Of a DNA stretch of 32,941 nt, positions 7,746 to 12,894 are shown one piece after another; position 1 is the stretch's first letter, and every line of letters starts with the position of its first letter. The position numbers and the translations under genes were made by a program. The stretch lies in the NCBI GenBank assembly GCA_034439915.1, contig JAWXBI010000211.1:1-32941 (forward strand), written 5' to 3'. The notes below the pieces were generated by a model that saw only the letters and a list, made by a program, of their open reading frames with translations, ran no database searches and was not told the DNA's origin. Source of the DNA: JADJLQ01 sp034439915 (GTDB lineage: Bacteria > Bacteroidota > Bacteroidia > Chitinophagales > Saprospiraceae).

Positions 7746-8462
7746 ATGGCTGATAAAAAATTCCATCTTCAAGAACAAGAAATTCCAGAAGGATATATGA
7801 TTTTTGAGGAACGCCTCGAAGTAGCAGGAATTCAATTTCAAAAAAATGCCGCTATGTCTTTTTCGCAAAATACCGAAGGTTGCTGGCTAGAACTTGAGCA
7901 AGAAGAAGATAACAAATACGACAAGAATGCAATAAAAGTAATCGGGTGTCGTAAAGCGTTTTTAGGGAATAAGCGTTACTTCATTGGATATGTTCCAAAA
8001 GAAATATCACAACTTATTATTGAAGGTGGTTATTTAGAAATTGTAAAGCCCCGTCTGCTAAAAACATATGTCAGTGAAAATGATTTTGTTGAAATATTGT
8101 TTCAGTTATTGGGTCCCATTGAGAAAAAGTATCATTTCAAGCAAACTGAAAGGGTAAAAGGAAAGCATTTTACGGATTATGTTGATAGAGTAAAGCAATT
8201 AATGGAAGAAAAAAATTACCCAGAGGCTATTGAACCGCTTCTAAAATTGGTAAATGAAACCGAAAAAGAAGCGAAGAAAAAAGGTCTTGGGGTAGCCCCT
8301 TGGTATTATGAGCAATTGGCAGTTATTTACCGTAAAGAAAAGCGATACAATGAAGAAGTCGAGATTTTAGAAAGATTTGAAAAACAGCCGAAGTCGCCAG
8401 GGTCACTACCTAAAGTTTTGGCGGAGCGTCTTATTAAGGCAAGAGAGTTGCTAAATAAATAA
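7746..8462 (+). CDS. HIRAN-domain protein with C-terminal TPR-like helices
   Basis: This is a 238-residue protein. Residues ~20-122 match a HIRAN domain: the opening strand ERLEVAGIQFQ, the conserved LELEQEEDNKYDKNAIKV (family pattern L..E.dN.yD.nAI.V) and IGYVPKEISQLI. HIRAN domains bind DNA ends, classically the 3' end of single-stranded DNA, and occur in HLTF and in many bacterial helicase or nuclease fusions; here no helicase is attached. Residues ~145-238 are charged helices with TPR character (YPEAIEPLLKLV, WYYEQLAVIYRKEKRYNEEV). There is no signal peptide, so it is cytosolic. It sits alone between integron-like junction hexamers. Its role is not established; DNA repair or a defence accessory function is inference. 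Confidence 0.82.
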   Translation: MADKKFHLQEQEIPEGYMIFEERLEVAGIQFQKNAAMSFSQNTEGCWLELEQEEDNKYDKNAIKVIGCRKAFLGNKRYFIGYVPKEISQLIIEGGYLEIVKPRLLKTYVSENDFVEILFQLLGPIEKKYHFKQTERVKGKHFTDYVDRVKQLMEEKNYPEAIEPLLKLVNETEKEAKKKGLGVAPWYYEQLAVIYRKEKRYNEEVEILERFEKQPKSPGSLPKVLAERLIKARELLNK

Positions 8463-8466
8463 AAAC

Positions 8467-8527
8467 GCCCAACAAAACGTGCACCTAACGTGTGGGATTC
8501 TGCGGCATTTTCGAGCATTTCGAATCA
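8467..8527 (+). repeat. attC-like 5' half-site after the HIRAN gene
   Basis: Five bases past the stop comes GCCCAAC (8467-8473), then a GTGCACCTAAC stretch and GGGATTCTGCGGCATTTTC. This order (RYYYAAC, then a long imperfect hairpin arm) resembles the 5' half of some attC recombination sites as I remember them. I cannot find the matching 3' arm nearby, so it is probably truncated, perhaps by the event that brought in the fragments after 8557. Confidence 0.4.
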
Positions 8528-8556
8528 TAAACAAAATCACAAAAGAAATAATTATA

Positions 8557-8619
8557 ATGAGAGCTCCAATTCCACCTGACCTAAACCAAATGATTGATGT
8601 ACCCTCAACACCGCACTAA
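8557..8619 (+). other. Short ORF of 20 codons, probable gene remnant
   Basis: ATG at 8557 reads MRAPIPPDLNQMIDVPSTPH and stops. The start context (AATTATAATG) looks like a genuine gene start, but nothing recognisable follows. I take it as the N-terminus of a lost cassette gene. Together with the truncated copy at 8644, this fills the stretch between the HIRAN and DUF6615-like genes. Confidence 0.25.
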
Positions 8620-8643
8620 ATCGGATAAGTGAGGAAAAATACT

Positions 8644-8721
8644 ATGGCAAAAGAAATATTCCCCTCATTCTACGAATGCGACTGTGGCTATCAATCCCAT
8701 TTCTTTGAAAAGACCTCTTAA
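8644..8721 (+). pseudogene. Truncated copy of the Cys-rich small gene found at 10977
   Basis: From ATG 8644 the frame reads MAKEIFPSFYECDCGYQSHF then FEKTS and stop. The first ~67 bases are nearly identical to the start of the gene at 10977, after which similarity ends abruptly at about 8711. The break marks a recombination junction: only about a third of the parent reading frame is left. The parent family is a ~70-residue protein with a CxCG motif of unknown role. Confidence 0.65.
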
Positions 8722-8822
8722 TAATTCACCCGGAGGCACAGAGGTTGGTTTAGCTTCAAAATCAGTTGGCAATTTTTTTACTGCCATTTTGTATAATAAT
8801 GAAATATATATTTGTGGTAAAA

Positions 8823-8846
8823 GCAATATTGGCAGTAGTTCTATAC
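8823..8846 (+). repeat. Recurring intergenic motif, copy C (degenerate)
   Basis: GCAATATTGGCAGTAG and eight further bases align with copies A, B and D, but no TTRRRY hexamer follows at the expected place. It lies 21 bases before the ATG of the DUF6615-like gene, the same place relative to a gene as the other copies. Confidence 0.45.
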
Positions 8847-8866
8847 ACTTCAAATTCGTCTTATCA

Positions 8867-9658
8867 ATGAAAAGTGAAAACCAGAGGATTCTTTGTGACA
8901 TTGCCCACTGTGCATTCGAGGTGATCAGTAGGCTTTTGTCACGCGATCAGCTAATCGCTCGTGGGCTGCGGTCGACCGAAACCGGTTCTCGCCAGATTTA
9001 CCGCGAGGAGTGCATTACCGTCGAAATGGCCACCGAACTCCTGGAACGCTTTCCCAACCACGTGGAAATCACCTTATTCACACCTCCGGAAGAGAAGCGC
9101 ACTGGTGCGGACTGGTACTGGCGCTTCGAGAAGGCGGGAAGAGCAATCCATGCTCGCGTCCAGGCCAAGCGGGTACAACGAACGGAGTTTGGCCAAGCCG
9201 ACGATCGCGGGTTCGTTGACCTCGACTTACCGCAGTTGGCCCAACTTGGAAATGCGACGAGACACGTGCCAGAGCTCGCGGGTCTGCAGGTTTGGCTGGC
9301 GACATACGCACGATTCGACGCCACTCCTCCATGCGGAAAGAGGGATTTGAAATCTTGTAGCTCGCACGGACACCGGGACGTTTGTGCTGATCACGGGCCA
9401 TCGCTTTGGATCGCGGATGCGCGCGAGATCCGGCAATCCATGCCCTCACGCGTCCCAATACGAGAGATCATCGAAAAGTCGTTGCGCTTAGATTGCCTGC
9501 TCCCATGCAGCGACCGTTCAGGCGAGGACGATGGGCCTGCGTCCAAGAGGTTTGTACTTAGTGGGGATCTCCCGACGTATCAAGAGTGTTTAGAGAGTAT
9601 TGAGCGTGACGCACTGCTGCGCAAAGAGTTTGAGGGTGCTTTGCGGATTATCGCTTGA
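8867..9658 (+). CDS. DUF6615-like protein, possible nuclease-fold, foreign composition
   Basis: From ATG 8867 this gives 263 residues. The pattern EECITVEMATELLERFP, then TPPEEKRTGADWYWRF and RVQAKRVQ fits my memory of DUF6615 proteins: an E..IT motif, then a TGADW.W strand followed by a QAK strand. The spaced D and QxK recall PD-(D/E)xK nuclease cores; that is inference. An in-frame ATG at 8684 would add 61 residues, but it lies inside the truncated copy of another gene and upstream of repeat C, so I reject it. From about 8920 to the end the DNA is visibly richer in G+C than the neighbours and uses codons such as CGC, GCG and CTC freely, indicating transfer from a distant donor. It is probably a single-gene insertion. 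Confidence 0.65.
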   Translation: MKSENQRILCDIAHCAFEVISRLLSRDQLIARGLRSTETGSRQIYREECITVEMATELLERFPNHVEITLFTPPEEKRTGADWYWRFEKAGRAIHARVQAKRVQRTEFGQADDRGFVDLDLPQLAQLGNATRHVPELAGLQVWLATYARFDATPPCGKRDLKSCSSHGHRDVCADHGPSLWIADAREIRQSMPSRVPIREIIEKSLRLDCLLPCSDRSGEDDGPASKRFVLSGDLPTYQECLESIERDALLRKEFEGALRIIA

Positions 9659-10025
9659 TGGCACTCTTTCTTTCATTGTACTTAGATGACCTGATCACAG
9701 AAACGGTTGACAGGATATTAACTTCCGGAGGTTTGAATGGGCGCACGACAAATTGCACATATTGCCAAAGCCCTACCGAATAAATTCAGTCGCACGAACC
9801 TAACCTTAGTGCAATCTGTCGTGCGCCCGTTTGAATTCTTTTTTGGATGATAATAATTAAATTGGAATTTTATTAACTCATGCTTCATTTTATTAATTAC
9901 CATTCAGCGTATTAAATTGTAATTTTGAAGTAGTGCCTATTTAGGAAAGCGATTAGTTAATATACTTTCTCAGCCCATGGTTTGTTAAGCAGGCAGAAAG
10001 AAGGGGGAACTAAAAAAAGCTCAAA
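9659..10025. other. Gene-free stretch carrying a MITE-like element
   Basis: No credible reading frame is present in these 367 bases. They contain the 90-bp inverted-repeat element at 9739-9828, then AT-rich DNA leading to the hicB start. The -7 consensus TAnnTTTG was not found before hicB. Confidence 0.6.
9731..9836. mobile_element. MITE-like element: 20-bp inverted repeats with 8-bp direct repeats
   Basis: Inverted repeats at 9739-9758 and 9809-9828 match at 19 of 20 positions (starting GGGCGCACGACA). They are flanked on both sides by the same octamer GTTTGAAT (9731-9738 and 9829-9836). This is the layout of a 90-bp non-autonomous transposable element with an 8-bp target duplication. No transposase is in the window. 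Octamer duplications are known for families such as IS66, ISL3 and IS1595; the parent cannot be named. A simple strong hairpin is the alternative, but it would not explain the direct octamers. Confidence 0.65.
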
Positions 10026-10241
10026 ATGGTAAATGAATTTACTGCAATTATTGAAAAGGAAGGGGATTGGTTTATTGCCTATTGTCCGGAAATTCCGGGA
10101 GCTAATGGTCAGGGCCATACTAAAGACGCAGCCAGGGAAAACCTGGCAAAGGCCATCCAGTTGATTCTCGATGATCGCCGGAGCGATGGTCTCCGTGGCG
10201 TTCCTGCAGGAGCAATTCTGGAAGCGGTTATTCTAAAGTGA
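10026..10241 (+). CDS. hicB: HicB-family antitoxin
   Basis: This 71-residue protein shows the HicB fold: EFTAIIEKEGDWFIAYCPEI, then the conserved PG.NGQGHTKDAARENLAKAI helix. It is the short form without a DNA-binding tail. HicB binds and blocks the HicA ribonuclease and, in many systems, represses the operon. The order is antitoxin first, with hicA beginning four bases after this stop. Unlike the DUF433/DUF5615 pair nearby, both reading frames are intact. Confidence 0.88.
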   Translation: MVNEFTAIIEKEGDWFIAYCPEIPGANGQGHTKDAARENLAKAIQLILDDRRSDGLRGVPAGAILEAVILK

Positions 10242-10245
10242 GGAT

Positions 10246-10452
10246 TTGAAACGGGGTAGTTTACTTCGACACCTTCGATTACATGGTTGCATTCTCAAAC
10301 GTGAAGACAAGGAACACTCTCTTTGGATAAATCCGAAAACCGGAGCCTTTGAAGCAGTTCCACGCCATACAGAAATTGCAAACCTGCTTGTCCGAAAAAT
10401 TTGCAGAAGTCTGTCTATCATTGAAGTCGGCAAAACTCCACCTAAAGGATAA
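10246..10452 (+). CDS. hicA: HicA-family mRNA interferase toxin
   Basis: This 68-residue toxin has a double-stranded-RNA-binding-like fold. The core is LLRHLRLHGCILKREDKEHS, followed by LWINPKTG and VPRHTEIANLLVRKICRSL. The catalytic His is the one in KEHSLW. The start is TTG at 10246, chosen because GAGGA sits just upstream and the next in-frame candidates would remove the first helix. HicA cleaves mRNA when HicB is degraded. The stop codon lies inside GGATAACATCT, which pairs with a sequence at the end of the following repeat (see the attC-like entry). Confidence 0.87.
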   Translation: MKRGSLLRHLRLHGCILKREDKEHSLWINPKTGAFEAVPRHTEIANLLVRKICRSLSIIEVGKTPPKG

Positions 10453-10594
10453 CATCTTGGATTAATTGAATAGTATACGATTTTATACAGCAAGGGGGTT
10501 ATTAGTGATTTTTTTATTTCAATTTTTGGGTGGTCTGGATAATACGCTTTACATTGGTGTAATGCCGATATTGGCAGTAGAATAGATGTTAGCC
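10447..10594 (+). repeat. attC-like region between hicA and the next gene, containing motif copy D
   Basis: GGATAACATCT (10447-10457), overlapping the hicA stop, pairs at 10 of 11 positions with AGATGTTAGCC (10584-10594). Copy D of the recurring motif (TGCCGATATTGGCAGTAG) lies just inside the right arm at 10563-10580. Total length is 148 bases. The right end GTTAGCC departs by one base from the GTTRRRY core. The layout (arm at the stop codon, complementary arm before the next gene) is what an integron recombination site would show, but the inner arms are not clearly complementary. Confidence 0.45.
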
Positions 10595-10637
10595 TGTCCC
10601 ATTCGATGAATCCAATGGGCAGAATGGAATAAGACAT

Positions 10638-10919
10638 ATGGCCAAACCCAAGGGATCAGGCTTCTTTGCCACGTTCTGCGGAGTTATCTTCGCGTGTGCG
10701 TTCGTTGGCTCGTTCTTCATCGACGTACAACAGCTCACGCCAGAGCGCATCATGAGGACGTGGTTCCTCTTCATTGCGGCGATCTTGATTGGATGGGGGT
10801 GGAATCGCATCCGAACAGGTAGTCAGGAATGGACGGTTGGCCAGGATACAATCAATTTTGTCATTAGTCTTGTTGGTGCAACGATTGCATTACTAGCTTT
10901 TCTGAAGGGCTCTGGATGA
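10638..10919 (+). CDS. Small hypothetical membrane protein
   Basis: This 93-residue protein has two clear hydrophobic segments (FFATFCGVIFACAFVGSFF and MRTWFLFIAAILIGWGW) and a third weaker one near the C-terminus (VISLVGATIALLAFL). I do not recognise a family. Its DNA is richer in G+C than the core genes on either side, so it may be a cassette gene of foreign origin. It follows the attC-like region by 43 bases and has no partner on its strand. Function unknown. Confidence 0.6.
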   Translation: MAKPKGSGFFATFCGVIFACAFVGSFFIDVQQLTPERIMRTWFLFIAAILIGWGWNRIRTGSQEWTVGQDTINFVISLVGATIALLAFLKGSG

Positions 10920-10976
10920 GAGCGGCAGTCGTGTTCAACACTTAAAATTTTAATTGCAAATTGTATTAAAATTACT

Positions 10977-11187
10977 ATGCCAAAAGAAATCTTCCCCTCA
11001 TCCTACGAATGCGACTGTGGCCATCAATCCCATTTCTCCGAAAACACAATCCGGGAAATGAAGGCAATGAGTGCAAAAAGGTATAAAAAAAATGTATCTC
11101 AGCGACTCTGAAGATGAAGAACACACGATTGTCTTTTACCATGGGAAAATGATAGATATTATATGTCCTAAACAAAATAAACCGTAG
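10977..11187 (+). pseudogene. Small Cys-rich (CxCG) protein gene with poly-A frameshift
   Basis: ATG 10977 reads MPKEIFPSSYECDCGHQSHF then SENTIREMKAMSAKRYKK. A run of eight A at about 11087-11094 puts the frame out. With seven A the reading continues as MYLSDSEDEEHTIVFYHGKM and ends ICPKQNKP at TAG 11185-11187, giving a complete ~69-residue protein. The CDCGHQSHF and ICP parts could form a small metal site, but the function is unknown. The total length of 211 bases is one more than a multiple of three, in line with a single inserted A. A truncated sister copy lies at 8644. Confidence 0.65.
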
Positions 11188-11208
11188 ATACAGTAATCGT
11201 AAAAAATC

Positions 11209-11565
11209 ATGAATAAAACATCAACCTCCCTGGCCGTCTTTGGCGCCTATCTTATTGGAATGGGTGCCGGACTGGTTTTTGTGCCCAACACCTTACTCGG
11301 AATGTTGAACATGCCACCCACTAATGAAATCTGGATTCACGTGCTGGGGGTCGTGGCCCTGGTCCTGGCCTATTATTACATCCTGGCTGCACGGGCAAAT
11401 CTGCGTGTTTTCGCTTCATGGACTGTTCAGGCAAGAATAGTTGTTTTTTTGTTTTTTACAGGCTTTGTACTGGCAGGCTGGGTTGGTCCGATCCTGATCG
11501 CTTTGGGCGCTGTAGATCTGATTGGAGCATTATGGACAGGTTGGGCATTGCGGAAAGAAAATTAA
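11209..11565 (+). CDS. Hypothetical four-helix membrane protein
   Basis: The 118-residue product has four hydrophobic segments: at the N-terminus (VFGAYLIGMGAGLVFVPNTL), then HVLGVVALVLAYYYILAA, VVFLFFTGFVLAGWVG and LIALGAVDLIGALWTGWAL. There is no signal peptide and no catalytic motif. I recall similar short proteins annotated only as hypothetical in many bacteria. The ATG is preceded by A-rich DNA (AAAAAATC), a usual Bacteroidota start context. It starts 21 bases after the frameshifted Cys-rich gene and converges on the alcohol dehydrogenase gene. Base composition is similar to the core genome, so it may mark the right edge of the accessory region. Confidence 0.7.
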   Translation: MNKTSTSLAVFGAYLIGMGAGLVFVPNTLLGMLNMPPTNEIWIHVLGVVALVLAYYYILAARANLRVFASWTVQARIVVFLFFTGFVLAGWVGPILIALGAVDLIGALWTGWALRKEN

Positions 11566-11635
11566 CTGTAGCGAAAGCAAGTTTTTGCAACGGATCGATC
11601 CATATAGTTATCGGGATTATTTCAAAGGTCATTCG

Positions 11636-11651
11636 ACCAAATAAATTTGGT
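11636..11651. terminator. Possible bidirectional terminator between convergent genes
   Basis: ACCAAATAAATTTGGT is a perfect palindrome with 7-base arms, 10 bases past the last base of the alcohol dehydrogenase gene. No long T run follows on the plus strand, and the stem is AT-rich, so the call is weak. Confidence 0.3.
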
Positions 11652-11661
11652 TGTACCCTAC

Positions 11662-12705
11662 TTACAGACTCGCCATGTCAATCACAAACCGGTACCGCAC
11701 ATCCCCTTTGATCATCCGGTCATAAGCTTCATCTATTTTTTGAATCGGGATGACTTCAATGTCAGATACGATTTGGTGTTCTGCACAAAAATCCAACATT
11801 TCCTGGGTCTCATCCGTACCACCTATCATCGATCCAATAATACTTCGTCTGTTTTTAATCATTGCAAAGGGGTCCAGGGTTGGATTTTCCGGGGGAAGGC
11901 CCACAATCAACATTTTGCCGTTGAGCGCCAGGAGATCGAGGTAGGTTTTATAATCATGCCGGGCGGAAATACAATTTAATACCACATCAAATTGGGAATG
12001 ATGTTTTTTTAATTCATCCGGATCACTCGATAAAATAAAATGATGGGCACCTAATCTTTTGGCGTCCGCTTCTTTGGCAGGAGTGTGACTGAGCAAGGTG
12101 ACTTCAGCCCCAAATGCCACTGCAAATTTTACCCCCATATGACCCAGTCCCCCTAAACCGGCAACTGCTACCCGGGTACCCTTCTTTACACCTGCATACT
12201 TCAGCGGTGAATAGGTGGTGATACCAGCACATAACAAGGGTGCTATTGCCGCCCTATCCAATTGATCGGAAATAGAATACACAAACCTTTCGTCCGTCAC
12301 GATATGACTGGAATAACCACCCCGGGTATACCCCGATCCATCCCGTGCCTGGGCATTGTAGGTGCCGGTAGGACTTTCATCACAATATTGTTCCATATGC
12401 CCTTTACAACTTTCACAAACCCGGCAAGAATCTACGATTACACCGACAGCTGCAAGGTCCCCTGGTTTAAATTTAGTCACCGAGTTGCCAACTTCTTTTA
12501 CCACCCCTACAATCTCATGTCCGGGCACCAATGGGAAATGAGTGTTTTCCCATTCACCTCGTGCACGATGTAAATCACTGTGACAAACCCCACAGTATTG
12601 AATTTCTATATGTACATCATGAGGCCCTGGTGCTCTGCGATTAAAATCAAAAGGGCGCAGGGGTTGGTCAGGAAGATATGCCGCATAAGATTTGGTAGGT
12701 ATCAT
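11662..12705 (-). CDS. Zinc-dependent alcohol dehydrogenase, YahK / cinnamyl alcohol dehydrogenase type
   Basis: This 347-residue medium-chain dehydrogenase has catalytic zinc ligands in CGVCHSDLH (C41), PGHEIVG (H63) and PLLCAGITTY (C159). The structural zinc site is C94, C97, C100 and C108 in CRVCESCKGHMEQYC. The Rossmann motif is GLGGLGHMG (183-191). A basic/polar stretch after the second strand (SHTPAKEADAKRLGA) suggests NADP(H), as in E. coli YahK, a broad aldehyde reductase. The physiological substrate is unknown; aldehyde detoxification is the usual role. A heptanucleotide tandem repeat lies just upstream in what should be its promoter region. Confidence 0.93.
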   Translation of the reverse strand: MIPTKSYAAYLPDQPLRPFDFNRRAPGPHDVHIEIQYCGVCHSDLHRARGEWENTHFPLVPGHEIVGVVKEVGNSVTKFKPGDLAAVGVIVDSCRVCESCKGHMEQYCDESPTGTYNAQARDGSGYTRGGYSSHIVTDERFVYSISDQLDRAAIAPLLCAGITTYSPLKYAGVKKGTRVAVAGLGGLGHMGVKFAVAFGAEVTLLSHTPAKEADAKRLGAHHFILSSDPDELKKHHSQFDVVLNCISARHDYKTYLDLLALNGKMLIVGLPPENPTLDPFAMIKNRRSIIGSMIGGTDETQEMLDFCAEHQIVSDIEVIPIQKIDEAYDRMIKGDVRYRFVIDMASL

Positions 12706-12733
12706 ATTGGAAAATTAGAATTGTTTTATTAGT

Positions 12734-12851
12734 CAGTCATCAGTCATCAGTCATCAGTCATCAGTCATCCGTTGTCCGTTGTCCGTTGTCAGTTGTCAGT
12801 CATCCGTTGTCAGTCATCAGTCATCAGTCATCAGTTGTCAGTTGTCAGTTG
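12734..12851. repeat. Heptanucleotide tandem repeat, 16 units plus a partial
   Basis: Sixteen head-to-tail 7-bp units run from 12734 to 12845, plus six bases of a 17th. Three unit types occur: S = CAGTCAT, P = CCGTTGT and Q = CAGTTGT, in the order SSSSSPPPQSPSSSQQ. The array lies between the end of the S9 peptidase gene and the start of the alcohol dehydrogenase gene, beginning 29 bases upstream of the latter's ATG. A 7-bp unit outside a gene can change promoter spacing by slippage. There are no unique spacers, so it is not a CRISPR array. Confidence 0.9.
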
Positions 12852-12894
12852 AAATGGGTCAGTGACTGAAAGCTGATACCTGTAAGCTGATACT

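Noticed and set aside
8684..8866. N-terminal extension of the DUF6615-like protein from ATG 8684
   Set aside because: It overlaps the truncated CxCG gene and repeat copy C and has the low G+C of that debris; ATG 8867 is a better start.
8665..8901. Minus-strand 78-residue ORF
   Set aside because: It crosses the recombination breakpoint at ~8711 and opens inside the DUF6615-like gene; only a short possible HigA-like piece is of interest.
8998..9458. Several long overlapping ORFs on both strands inside the DUF6615-like gene
   Set aside because: High G+C removes stops in other frames; none shows a family motif.
12734..12851. Possible CRISPR array
   Set aside because: Units are 7 bp, head to tail, with no unique spacers and no cas genes; it is a simple tandem repeat.
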